Part shown: piece after piece, positions 53,901-62,202 of the stretch
Layout of the letters: every line of letters starts with the position of its first letter
Numbering within the stretch: position 1 is the stretch's first letter
Assembly (NCBI GenBank): GCA_963695085.1
Contig: CAVOFV010000003.1
Coordinates: 310,001 to 374,000 of the forward strand
Length of the DNA stretch: 64,000 nt
Direction: 5' to 3'
Source of the DNA: SG8-30 sp963695085
Lineage (GTDB): Bacteria; Pseudomonadota; Gammaproteobacteria; Steroidobacterales; Steroidobacteraceae
Position numbers and translations under genes: made by a program
The notes under the pieces: model-generated
The model's database searches: none
Seen by the model: only the letters and a program-made list of their open reading frames with translations
Told to the model about the DNA's origin: nothing

Positions 53901-55976
53901 TCACCACATGTCGCGCAGCCGCTTGCCGATGTCCACGCGCACGGCCGCCGCGGCCTCGCCGTCCGGCGCGGCCGCCTCGCCCCAGCTTGAACATTCCAGC
54001 GAGTCGATCACCGCCGGTGTCAGGAAACGGCTGCGGGCGCCGTACACGTGCGCGTCGCCGTGGCGGTGCTGCTGTGTCACGTAATAGCGCTGCGGCTCGA
54101 GCAGGTCCAGGTCGCGCCGCGCGCGGGTCATTGCGACGTACAACAGCCGCCGCTCCTCCTCGATCAGTTCGTCGCGGCCGGCGGCGAACTCGGACGGGAA
54201 GTTCCCGTCCGCGACGTTGAGCACGAACACCGCGTCCCACTCCTGGCCCTTGGCCGAATGCACCGTGGACAGCACCAGGTGGTCCTCGTCCAGCAGCGGC
54301 GGTCCGGCGAGATCGCCGGTCGCCTGCGGCGGGTCGAGGGTCAGCTCCGACAGGAATCGCTCGCGGGCCGCGAACTGGGTCGCAATCTGCCCCAGCATCT
54401 CCAGGTCGCCGGCGCGCACACCGGCATGGTCGTACAGTCCCTCCAGCAAGGGCTGGTACCAGCTCCGCACGCGTTCGACCTGTCCCGCCCACGGCGCGGC
54501 CGGCGCCGCGAGGTCCGTCATGAGCGCCGTGAATTCCGGCCAGCTCTCGCGCGTCGCGGGCGGCGGCACGAAAGCCGCCAGCGCCTGGAGCGCGTGGCCG
54601 CCCGCGGCGACCGCCGCCAGGCAGCGCTCGGCGTTGGCCGGGCCCATGCCCGGCATCAGCTGCAGCACGCGGAAGGCCGCGATGCCGTTCCTGGGATTGT
54701 CCGCCCAGCGCAACACGGCCAGCAGATCCTTGACGTGCGCCGCCTCGAGGAATTTCAGCCCGCCGTACTTCACGTAGGGTATGTCGCGGCGCATCAGTTC
54801 CACCTCGAGCCCGTCGCTGTGGTGGGAACTGCGGAACAGCACGGCCTGCCTGCGCAGCAACACGCCGGCCTCGCGGTTGGCGAGGATGCGCCCGACGATA
54901 TAGCCGCACTGCGCGCGGTCGTCCAGCACCGTCACCAGCCGCGCCTTCGCGCCGGCGCCGCGCACCGCGCGCAGGGTCTTGCGGTATTGCAGGCGGCCCT
55001 CGGCGATCAGCGCGTTCGCCGCGTCCAGGACCTGTTGCGTGGAACGATAGTTCTCCTCCAGCACCACAACCTGCGCCGGCGGCGAGAAGCGGCCGGGGAA
55101 CCCGAGGATGTTGTCGACCGTGGCGGCGCGGAACGAATAGATGGCCTGCGCGTCGTCGCCGACCACGGTCAGGCCCGCACCCCCGGGCTTGAGCCGCAGC
55201 AGGATCCCGGCCTGCAGCGCGTTGGTGTCCTGGTACTCGTCCACCAGCACATGGTCGAATCGCGCGCCGACCGCGCTCGCCAGCGCCGGCTCTTCCATCA
55301 GCGCGTGCCAGTACAGCAGCAGGTCGTCGTAATCGAGCACGCCATTGGCCTGCTTGCGCTCGACGTAGGCGCCGAACAGTTCGCGCAGCGGCTCCTGCCA
55401 GTCCGCGCACCACGGGAACACCTCGTCCAGTACCCGCTGCAGCGTCCAGCCGGTGTTGACGCGGTGCGAGTAAATGGCCTGGCAGGTGTCCTTGCGCGGG
55501 AAGCGCCGGTTCAGCTTCGACAGGCCGAGGCCGTGGCGCAGCACGTCGAGCACGTCGGCGGAATCGCCGCGGTCCAGGATGCTGAACGAGGCCTCGAGCC
55601 CCACCGCGGCGTGGTACTGGCGCAGCAGGCGGTTGCCGATCGCGTGGAAGGTCCCCGACCAGGGCAGGCGCACGTCGGGCTGGCGGCGCCGCGCGCCGCG
55701 CGCCGCCATGTGCTCGGCCACGATCCGCTCTGCGCGCCGCACCATGTCCTGCGCGGCGCGGCGCGTGAACGTCAGCAGCAGGATCCTGGCGGGTTCCACG
55801 CCCTCGGCAACGAGGTGCGCGACGCGGTGGGCCAGCGTCGCGGTCTTGCCGGTCCCGGCGCCCGCGATGACCAGCAGCGGCGGCGCCGCGAAGCGGCCGT
55901 CCGGGCCGGGCGCACCGAAGGTCGCGGCGCGTCGTTGCGCCGGGTTGAGGGTCTCGAGGAGTGCGGCGCCGGACAT
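53901..55976 (-). CDS. UvrD/PcrA/Rep-family ATP-dependent DNA helicase
   Basis: Superfamily 1A helicase, 691 residues. Visible motifs are the Q-like region LNPAQRRAAT, Walker A AGAGTGKT (38-45), TFTRRAAQDMVRRA, DEYQDTNALQ (motif II), VVGDDAQAIYSFRAAT (motif III) and ENYRSTQ (motif IV). Motif V is STVHSAKGQEWDAVFV and motif VI is EERRLLYVAMTRARRDL. It is shorter than UvrD (720) and has a distinct middle region, so it may be a paralogue. ATG 55976 gives a normal start; an upstream ATG near 56009 is possible. It diverges from the Nudix gene. Confidence 0.92.
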   Translation of the reverse strand: MSGAALLETLNPAQRRAATFGAPGPDGRFAAPPLLVIAGAGTGKTATLAHRVAHLVAEGVEPARILLLTFTRRAAQDMVRRAERIVAEHMAARGARRRQPDVRLPWSGTFHAIGNRLLRQYHAAVGLEASFSILDRGDSADVLDVLRHGLGLSKLNRRFPRKDTCQAIYSHRVNTGWTLQRVLDEVFPWCADWQEPLRELFGAYVERKQANGVLDYDDLLLYWHALMEEPALASAVGARFDHVLVDEYQDTNALQAGILLRLKPGGAGLTVVGDDAQAIYSFRAATVDNILGFPGRFSPPAQVVVLEENYRSTQQVLDAANALIAEGRLQYRKTLRAVRGAGAKARLVTVLDDRAQCGYIVGRILANREAGVLLRRQAVLFRSSHHSDGLEVELMRRDIPYVKYGGLKFLEAAHVKDLLAVLRWADNPRNGIAAFRVLQLMPGMGPANAERCLAAVAAGGHALQALAAFVPPPATRESWPEFTALMTDLAAPAAPWAGQVERVRSWYQPLLEGLYDHAGVRAGDLEMLGQIATQFAARERFLSELTLDPPQATGDLAGPPLLDEDHLVLSTVHSAKGQEWDAVFVLNVADGNFPSEFAAGRDELIEEERRLLYVAMTRARRDLDLLEPQRYYVTQQHRHGDAHVYGARSRFLTPAVIDSLECSSWGEAAAPDGEAAAAVRVDIGKRLRDMW

Positions 55977-56096
55977 GCGCGGCAGTGTAACCAAGGCCTG
56001 TATATCCATCCAGTCATGTGCGGCCAGGGCGTCCCGGTCCGTGGGCCCGGTCGGTCGGCTACCATCGTCGCGCCGATACCCGCGAGTTACCCCCAC

Positions 56097-56639
56097 GTGT
56101 CCTCACGCAGAATCCACACCGGCCGCGTCGTCAGCCTCGACCTCGAGCAGGTGGTACTGCCCAACGGCGAGGCGGTCGAACTCGAAATCGTCCGCCACCC
56201 GGGCGGTGCCGCCATCGTGGCGCTGGATGCCGAAGACCGCGTCTGCCTGCTGAGGCAGTACCGCCACGCCGCGGGCGGCTGGATCTGCGAGTTGCCGGCC
56301 GGCAAGCTGGAACCCGGTGACCGGCCGCTCGAGACCGCGCGGCGCGAACTTGCCGAAGAGGCGGGCGTGGCGGCGGCCGCCTGGGAGCCGCTCGGCGACA
56401 TGATCAGCTCGCCGGGGGTGTTCACCGAGGTGGTGCACCTGTTTCTCGCGCGCGAACTGTGCGCTGCGCCCGCCGCGCGCGAGCACGGCGAGTTGTTCGA
56501 AGTCTCCTGGGTGCCGCTGCGCGAGGCCGTCCGCCTGGCGCTGGGTGGCGAGATCAGCGACGCGAAGACGGCGCTGGGCCTGCTGCGTGCCGAGGCCGTG
56601 CTGTACCCCGCCGGCCGGTTTGACATAGTCGAAAAATGA
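56097..56639 (+). CDS. Nudix hydrolase, ADP-ribose pyrophosphatase type
   Basis: A 180-residue NudF-like enzyme hydrolysing ADP-ribose or a similar nucleotide sugar. The Nudix box GKLEPGDRPLETARRELAEEAGV (in order, about 73-95) has the catalytic REL-EE core; the first Glu of the consensus is Asp here. The LLRQYRHAAGGWICELPAG lead-in is typical of ADPRase. The start is GTG 56097; no Shine-Dalgarno is evident. It diverges from the helicase gene with about 120 bases between. Confidence 0.88.
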   Translation: MSSRRIHTGRVVSLDLEQVVLPNGEAVELEIVRHPGGAAIVALDAEDRVCLLRQYRHAAGGWICELPAGKLEPGDRPLETARRELAEEAGVAAAAWEPLGDMISSPGVFTEVVHLFLARELCAAPAAREHGELFEVSWVPLREAVRLALGGEISDAKTALGLLRAEAVLYPAGRFDIVEK

Positions 56640-56721
56640 GCGGCGCGTCACGGTCTGCGAGGAAGGCTGCGGCTAACCTCGCACTACGCGGGACACGTGA
56701 GTCCGCGCGGAGGGCATTCTC

Positions 56722-57099
56722 ATGTCAGGGTCCGGGTCCGGCCGGTTCAAGCTGTTCGACAACCCCGAGCAAATGAACAAGCTTGACGACGACGGCGTGC
56801 ACGACGGGCAGGGCCGCACCGAGTACGACGAACTCGGCAATGCGGTGTGGGTCCCTTACAAGGGCCTCTCGGGCAAGGAGGCGATGAAGCGGCTGCTCAA
56901 CGACGACACGCTGGCGATCACCGCCGACGAGTCGAAAGGCACGGTCAAGCGTATCGAGGAGAACCGGGGCGGCCTCGGCAAGGGTTACGATCCCTATGAC
57001 AGCGGACTGCTGACGAAGAAGCAGTGGAAGAAGAAGAAGGACCTGCGGGCGCTGTCGAAATGGATCGGGCAGAAGAAGAAATACAACCCGGACGACTGA
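56722..57099 (+). CDS. Conserved-looking hypothetical protein, Lys-rich C-terminus
   Basis: A 125-residue soluble protein with no recognised domain. It starts SGSGSGRFKLFDNPEQMNKLDDDGVHD, continues with RTEYDELGNAVWVPYKGLSG and LLNDDTLAITADESKGTVKR, and ends in a strongly basic KKQWKKKKDLRALSKWIGQKKKY. The GGAGG eight bases before ATG and the coding character make it a secure gene. The basic tail might bind nucleic acid or a membrane; no function is claimed. It converges with the HAD gene. Confidence 0.75.
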   Translation: MSGSGSGRFKLFDNPEQMNKLDDDGVHDGQGRTEYDELGNAVWVPYKGLSGKEAMKRLLNDDTLAITADESKGTVKRIEENRGGLGKGYDPYDSGLLTKKQWKKKKDLRALSKWIGQKKKYNPDD

Positions 57100-57118
57100 T
57101 GCGGAGCCACGGCCGCGC

Positions 57119-57802
57119 TCACAGCATGAGCCGTGCCAGTTCAGCGAAATCCCGCACACGGTGCGCGGGCGGCACAAGGTCCGCCGGCCACGGTCGCGCG
57201 AAACGGTCCATCCACACGGCATCGAGCCCGGCGCGCCGGGCGCCCTCCACGTCCACCAGCGGGTCGTCCCCCACGTAGGCCACCTGGCCCGGCGCCAGCC
57301 CGACGCGCCCGAGCAGCGCCGCGAAGATGCGCGGGTCCGGCTTGGCCACGCCGGCCTCGCGCGCGCCCAGCGACAGCTCGAAGTAGCCGGCCAGTCCGAT
57401 CGCGGCGAGGTCCGCATTGCCGTTGCTCAATGCCAGCAGCCGGTACCTGGTCCGCAGGCGCTCGAGCGCGGGCCGCACGTCGGCAAACACCTCGACGTCG
57501 TTGCGTACCGCGTAGAACACCGCGAACGCCTCCTCCGCACGCAGCGGCGGGTAGCCGCCCTCCGCCACCAGCTGCAGCAGCGCCTGCCGGCGCAGGAAGC
57601 TCAGGTCGTGGCGTCGCGCGGGATGTACAGCGACGACCCGCGCGCGCAGCGCGCGCATGCCCGCCAGGTCATGCGCCTGGGTCACGCGCGGGCAGTGCTC
57701 GGCCAGCCAGTCGTACATCGCCTGCTCGGCACGCTGCAGCACCGGGCCGACCGCCCACAGCGTGTCGTCGAGGTCGAAGCAGATCGCGGCGAGGTGTCGC
57801 AT
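57119..57802 (-). CDS. HAD-family hydrolase (phosphatase)
   Basis: A 227-residue haloacid-dehalogenase-like phosphatase. It has the nucleophile motif FDLDDTLW (Asp10, Asp12), motif II LALSNGNADL, motif III Lys in VAKPDPRIF and motif IV YVGDDPLVDVEGARRAG. It has a four-helix cap (about 15-90) typical of subfamily IA. ATG 57802 is chosen. It lies just upstream of, and divergent from, a GST gene. The substrate is unknown. Confidence 0.9.
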   Translation of the reverse strand: MRHLAAICFDLDDTLWAVGPVLQRAEQAMYDWLAEHCPRVTQAHDLAGMRALRARVVAVHPARRHDLSFLRRQALLQLVAEGGYPPLRAEEAFAVFYAVRNDVEVFADVRPALERLRTRYRLLALSNGNADLAAIGLAGYFELSLGAREAGVAKPDPRIFAALLGRVGLAPGQVAYVGDDPLVDVEGARRAGLDAVWMDRFARPWPADLVPPAHRVRDFAELARLML

Positions 57803-57917
57803 GGTGAGCGCGGCATGATAGCGCGCGGCCGACCCGGTCCCGACCGCCGCCGCCAAAATCCTTGCGGGTGCGTGAACCGTGCAATATGGTCGCGTCTCCA
57901 CTTGCCGGAGGTTCCGC

Positions 57918-58580
57918 ATGGCGAAGCCGCTGCTGGTCATGGGCACGCAGAATTACAGCTCCTGGTCGTTGCGGCCATGGCTGCTGCTGCGGCACCTCGG
58001 CATCCAGTTCGAGGAACGGGTGCTGCACTTCGGCACGCCTGAATTCGCGACCGAAGTGGCGCGCCTCTCGCCGACCCGCCGCGTGCCCGTGCTGCTGGAT
58101 GGCGAGCGTCGCATCTGGGAGTCCCTGGCCATCTGCGAATATGCGTCCGAGCTGGCCGGCGGCCTGGGCTGGCCGGGTGACACGGGCATGCGGGCGCAGG
58201 CGCGGGCGCTGGCCTCGGAAATGCACGCCGGCTTCGCGGCGCTGCGCTCCGCGTGCCCCATGAACGCGCGGGCGCGCAACCGTCGCGTCGCGGCGTCGCC
58301 GGCGCTCGACCGCGACCTGCAGCGCGTCAACGCGATCTGGGCGGAGTGCCGCCGCCTGCACGGTGCGGCGGGGCCCTGGCTGTTCGGCGCCTACAGCGTG
58401 GCCGATGCCATGTTCGGGCCGGTGGCGCTGCGCTTCCTGACCTACGGACTGCCGCTCGAGCCCGCCGCGCGCGGTTACTACGAGACTGTGCTGGCGGACC
58501 CGTCCCTGCGCGAGTGGATGGCGGTCGCCGACGCGGAAGGCGTGACCGTGGCAGCGGACGAAGCCGGGCTGGCGCCATGA
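57918..58580 (+). CDS. Glutathione S-transferase
   Basis: A 220-residue GST: N-terminal thioredoxin-like domain (LLVMGTQNYSSWSLRPWLLLRHLG, then RRVPVLLDGERRIWESLAICEY, in order, residues 4-73) and C-terminal helical domain with GPWLFGAYSVADAMFGPVALRF. The Ser in SSWSLRPW is probably the catalytic residue. GGAGG lies six bases before ATG 57918. FIST and OPT genes follow on the same strand with short gaps. Confidence 0.9.
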   Translation: MAKPLLVMGTQNYSSWSLRPWLLLRHLGIQFEERVLHFGTPEFATEVARLSPTRRVPVLLDGERRIWESLAICEYASELAGGLGWPGDTGMRAQARALASEMHAGFAALRSACPMNARARNRRVAASPALDRDLQRVNAIWAECRRLHGAAGPWLFGAYSVADAMFGPVALRFLTYGLPLEPAARGYYETVLADPSLREWMAVADAEGVTVAADEAGLAP

Positions 58581-58602
58581 GGCGCGCCGGGACGGCGCCG
58601 CG

Positions 58603-59790
58603 ATGAAGTGGGCCAGCGCCGTTATGATGGACCGCGACCTCGCGGCCGCCGCCGCCGGTGCCGCCGACGCGTTGCGCGACCAGTTGAAGGGCGCTGCGCC
58701 GGACCTCGCGCTGGCGTTCGCAGCCGGGTACGACCCGCGGGCCCTCGCCAGCCTGAACGACGCACTGCAGCCGTGGCTCGGGCGCGGATTGCTGATCGGC
58801 TGCAACGCGGGCGGCGTCATCGGCGGCGGCCGCGAAATCGAGGAGGAACCAGCCCTCGCGATCCTTGCCACGCAGGCCGACGACGCGGAATTCTCGGCCG
58901 TTCGCCTCGAACAGCATTCGCTCCCCGCAGTCACGGCGGCGCGCGAAGCGTGGTGGAAACTGGTCGGCGTGCCCGCCGAGGCCGAGCCGTCCTTCCTGTT
59001 GCTGGCCGACCCGTTTTCGTTCGACGCCGAGCACTGCGTGCGCGGACTGGACCGCGCCTATGCCGGTGCCACGGTGGTCGGCGGCCTGAATTCGGCCGCC
59101 AGCCAGCCCGGCCACGCCGGCCTGCTGGCGGGCCGCGACCTGCACGACAACGGCGCGCTGCTGCTCGCCGTCTGCGGCAACCTGCGCCTGGAAGGCCTGG
59201 TCGCACAGGGCTGCCGTCCCATCGGCGAGCCGCTGTTCGTCACCGCCGCAGATCACAGCCGCATCCGGGAACTCGACGGGCGCCCGCCGCGCGAGGTGCT
59301 GGGGCGGCTGCTCACTGCGCTCAGCCCGCGCGACCGCGAACTGTTCAACGAACGCCAGTTGTTCATCGGCCTGGCGCTGCCCGGGCCGCGACAGGTCGTC
59401 GGCGCCGGAGATTTCCTGGTGCGCACCGTGGTCGGGCTCGACGCGCAGTCTGGCGACCTGGTGATCGGCGGGCAGGCCGGCGAGAACAGCGTCGTGCAGT
59501 TCCAGTTGCGCGACGCCGAGGCATCCGCCGCCGACCTCGAGCGACAGCTGCGGCGCCACCGCGAACGGGATCCGTCGGTGCCCGCGGCGGCGCTCATGTT
59601 CTCCTGCGTCGGCCGCGGCGCCGGCCTGTACGGCGTCGCGGACCGCGATTCAGGGCTGTTCCGCCGGGCCTTTGGCGACGTGCCGGTGGGCGGCATGTTC
59701 TGCGCCGGCGAGATCGGCCCCGTGCAGGGCACGACATTCCTGCACGGTTATACGACCGTGCTCGGGCTGCTGCGCCGCCGCAGCGGCTGA
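58603..59790 (+). CDS. FIST N/FIST C sensor-domain protein
   Basis: A 395-residue cytoplasmic protein with the FIST N domain (about 20-215, including LLIGCNAGGVIGGGREIEE and VVGGLNSAASQPG) and FIST C domain (about 225-375, VGAGDFLVRTVVGLDAQSGDLVIGG and GGMFCAGEIGPVQGTTFLHGYTTVLGLL). FIST domains are proposed small-ligand sensors, usually for amino acids, and often occur with signalling or transport proteins. Here it lies 54 bases upstream of an OPT peptide transporter. ATG 58603 is 22 bases after the GST stop. Confidence 0.87.
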   Translation: MKWASAVMMDRDLAAAAAGAADALRDQLKGAAPDLALAFAAGYDPRALASLNDALQPWLGRGLLIGCNAGGVIGGGREIEEEPALAILATQADDAEFSAVRLEQHSLPAVTAAREAWWKLVGVPAEAEPSFLLLADPFSFDAEHCVRGLDRAYAGATVVGGLNSAASQPGHAGLLAGRDLHDNGALLLAVCGNLRLEGLVAQGCRPIGEPLFVTAADHSRIRELDGRPPREVLGRLLTALSPRDRELFNERQLFIGLALPGPRQVVGAGDFLVRTVVGLDAQSGDLVIGGQAGENSVVQFQLRDAEASAADLERQLRRHRERDPSVPAAALMFSCVGRGAGLYGVADRDSGLFRRAFGDVPVGGMFCAGEIGPVQGTTFLHGYTTVLGLLRRRSG

Positions 59791-59844
59791 TACGCGCCGG
59801 CGGCGCACGCGCCGTCCCGCACGCGACGCAACCAGAGGCACGGC

Positions 59845-61854
59845 ATGGCCATACTGCAACTCGATGAAGAACAGGTCCGCACCTGGTCCCGCGCCAGGAA
59901 GGACCGCTGGTGGTTCGAGAACGTGTGGCGCGGCGACATGCCGCAGCTCACGCTGCGGTCGGCGCTGACCGGCTTCATGCTGGGCGGCCTGTTGAGCGCC
60001 ACCAACCTGTACGTGGGCGCCAAGACCGGCTGGACGCTCGGCGTCGGCCTCACGTCGGTGATCCTGGCGTTCGCGATGCATCGCATCCTGTCGCAGCTGG
60101 GCACGCGCGACATGACCATCCTCGAGAACAACTGCGTGCAGTCCATCGCGACCTCGGCGGGCTACATGACGCAGCCGCTGGTGGCGGGACTGGCGGCCTA
60201 CATGTGGGTCGAGAACAAGATCCTGCCGTGGTGGCAGATCGTCTGCCTGATGATCCTGCTGTCCATCATGGGCGTGCTGGTGGCGTTCCCGATGAAGCGG
60301 CGCTTCATCAACGACGAGCAGCATCCCTTCCCCGAGGGCCGCGCCTGCGGCGTCGTGCTCGACACGCTGTACACCTCGGCGGCCGCGGCGGTCGGCATGT
60401 TCAAGGCCAAGGCGCTGGTCGTCGCGGCGGCGATCGGCGGCGGCATCACCTTCCTGTCGGGCGACAGCTTCATGCGCCTCATCCAGGAGAAATGGCTCGG
60501 ACTCAAGTCGGCATGGGTGCTGCCGCACAGCCTCGACACCTGGTACTACTCGCTGGCCGCCAAGGGCGTGGTGCCCATCCCGCGGCTCGCCGGCGTGGAC
60601 ATCAGGCAACTCGCGCTCAGCCCCGGCGTGGACCTGGCGATGATCGGCGTCGGTGGCCTGATGGGCATCCGCACGGCCGTCAGCCTGCTGGTCGGCATGC
60701 TGGCCAACTTCGTGGTGGTGGTGCCGGCGATGATCGCGATGGGCGAGATCGTGCCGCGCTCAGGGTCGATCGCCGAGGGCACCGCCGTGTTCGGCCGCGC
60801 CTGGGTCCTCAACAGCTGGTCGCTGTGGTGGGGCATCGTGATGATGCTGGTGGCGGCGATGGCTTCGCTGTTCGCGCGGCCGGAGGTGTTCGTCGAGGCG
60901 TTCCGCGGCCTGACCAGGCGGCATAAGCCCGCGGTCGCCGAGGAGGACGTGCTGCGCGACATCGAACTGCCGCTGTGGGTGTCCTGGACCGGCGTGCCGG
61001 TGATCGGCGCGCTGGCGGTGTGGATGACCCACGAGTGGTTCGGCGTGGACTGGCTGCTGGGCGCGCTGGCCATCCCGCTGATCGTGGTGCTGGCGCTGGT
61101 GGCGGCCAGCAGCACCGCGATGACCGCCATCACGCCGACCGGCTCGCTGTCGAAGATCCCGCAGTTCATCTTCGGCGCCGCGGACCCGCGCCATCCGCCC
61201 ACCAACCTCATGACCGCGGTGATGTGCACCGAGGTCGCCAGCAACTCGTCCAACCTGCTGATGGACATCAAACCGGGTTACATGCTGGGCGCCAAGCCGC
61301 GGCAGCAGGCCATCGGCCACGTGATCGGCATCTTCGCGGGTGCGATCGCCGCCACGCCGCTGTTCTTCGTGCTGTTCGGCCTGATGGGCTTCGAGCCTTC
61401 GGCGGAGCGCACGGTCGAGGACGCGATGGTCACGACGCAGTTCACGTTCCCGGCGGCGCTGCAGTGGAAGGGCGTCTCGGACCTCGTCACCTCGATCTTC
61501 GGCGGCGACGGCAGCGGCACGCTGCTCACGACCTCCATCATCTGGTCCATGGGCATCGCCGGCGTCGCAGCGCTGGTGATGGAGATCGCGCGGATCCGCA
61601 CGAAGGGCCGCTTCCCGCTGTCGCCGCTGGCCATCGGGCTCGGCGTGCTGGTGCCGCCCGAGTCCACGTTCATGATGTTCCTGGGCGCGCTGTTCTTCTG
61701 GCTGATGGTGCGCCGCTACAAGGAGCGCCGCGACACGACCGGCTGGAAGCTGTGGGTGGACACGCAGGAGCCGATCTGCGCCGGGCTGATCGCCGGCGCC
61801 GCGCTGATCGGCATCGGCGACACGCTGATCCGGGTGTTCGTGTTCCCGACCTGA
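59845..61854 (+). CDS. OPT-family oligopeptide transporter
   Basis: A 669-residue multi-pass inner-membrane transporter (about 15 hydrophobic segments). The OPT family moves oligopeptides or metal chelates such as siderophore-like compounds. Recognisable parts are TLRSALTGFMLGGLLSATNLYVGAKTG near the start, NNCVQSIATSAGYM, MLANFVVVVPAMIAMGE and ITPTGSLSKIPQFIFGAADP in the middle, and FPLSPLAIGLGVLVPPESTFMMFLGALFFW near the end. It follows the FIST gene and may be regulated by or with it. Downstream are REP-like sequences and palindromic repeats. Confidence 0.9.
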   Translation: MAILQLDEEQVRTWSRARKDRWWFENVWRGDMPQLTLRSALTGFMLGGLLSATNLYVGAKTGWTLGVGLTSVILAFAMHRILSQLGTRDMTILENNCVQSIATSAGYMTQPLVAGLAAYMWVENKILPWWQIVCLMILLSIMGVLVAFPMKRRFINDEQHPFPEGRACGVVLDTLYTSAAAAVGMFKAKALVVAAAIGGGITFLSGDSFMRLIQEKWLGLKSAWVLPHSLDTWYYSLAAKGVVPIPRLAGVDIRQLALSPGVDLAMIGVGGLMGIRTAVSLLVGMLANFVVVVPAMIAMGEIVPRSGSIAEGTAVFGRAWVLNSWSLWWGIVMMLVAAMASLFARPEVFVEAFRGLTRRHKPAVAEEDVLRDIELPLWVSWTGVPVIGALAVWMTHEWFGVDWLLGALAIPLIVVLALVAASSTAMTAITPTGSLSKIPQFIFGAADPRHPPTNLMTAVMCTEVASNSSNLLMDIKPGYMLGAKPRQQAIGHVIGIFAGAIAATPLFFVLFGLMGFEPSAERTVEDAMVTTQFTFPAALQWKGVSDLVTSIFGGDGSGTLLTTSIIWSMGIAGVAALVMEIARIRTKGRFPLSPLAIGLGVLVPPESTFMMFLGALFFWLMVRRYKERRDTTGWKLWVDTQEPICAGLIAGAALIGIGDTLIRVFVFPT

Positions 61855-61867
61855 GCGATCGGGGTCC

Positions 61868-61904
61868 GGGGTCTGACCCCGTTCGGCGTCTGACCCCACC
61901 GAAC
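61868..61904. repeat. REP-like GGGGTCTGACCCC sequence
   Basis: GGGGTCTGACCCC (61868-61880) is a perfect hairpin. GTTCGG and CCGAAC (61881-61904) form a second stem containing a further GTCTGACCCC. This kind of sequence is common as extragenic repeat in high-GC proteobacteria; it follows the OPT stop after 13 bases. No transposase is nearby. Confidence 0.55.
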
Positions 61905-61922
61905 CAATGGCGTCGGAACCGC

Positions 61923-61949
61923 GGGCGCGCGGGATCCGGTCGGGTCCCC
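61923..61949 (+). repeat. Palindromic intergenic repeat, type 1, left half only
   Basis: Carries GGGCGCGCGGGATCC then GGTCGGGTCCCC, the left arm of the type 1 element, with no right arm before the next element. It is part of the 348-base gene-free stretch (61855-62202) and abuts type 2 copy a. Confidence 0.6.
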
Positions 61950-61963
61950 GACCGACCGTTGTT

Positions 61964-62033
61964 GGCGCTGCCGCCCCGGGGTCGCTCGCTCAGTCGGTCT
62001 TTATTCGCTCGCCGACCCCGGGCCGCCCGCGCC
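61964..62033 (+). repeat. Palindromic intergenic repeat, type 2, copy a
   Basis: 70-base element with a perfect 10-bp stem CCCGGGGTCG/CGACCCCGGG (61975-61984 with 62013-62022) and outer GGCGC/GCGCC. The loop has GCTCGCTCAGTCGG and TTATTCGCTCG. Its 37-base core differs from the copy at 52740-52800 (minus) by two bases. Confidence 0.82.
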
Positions 62034-62065
62034 TGACAGTTCCCGGGTGGGCACTGCGCCTCGCG

Positions 62066-62162
62066 GCCGGGCGCGCGAGGTGGTCGTGGTCCCCTAAGCG
62101 AGCGAGTTTGCCTTCTTCTTCCGAGCGAGCGTGGGGGCCCGACCGGATCCCGCGCGCCCGGC
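62066..62162 (-). repeat. Palindromic intergenic repeat, type 1, copy 3
   Basis: 97-base element, read on the minus strand. The outer stem is GCCGGGCGCGCG with its exact complement, again different from the stems of copies 1 and 2. The inner arms and the CGCTCGCTC and TCGCTCGCT boxes match. The loop GGAAGAAGAAGGCAAAC resembles copy 2. It lies just beyond the stop of the ATP-grasp gene. Confidence 0.85.
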
Positions 62163-62202
62163 GCTGCGCCAGCCCGAGTGGTGCGCAGGCCTGAGACCCC
62201 GG

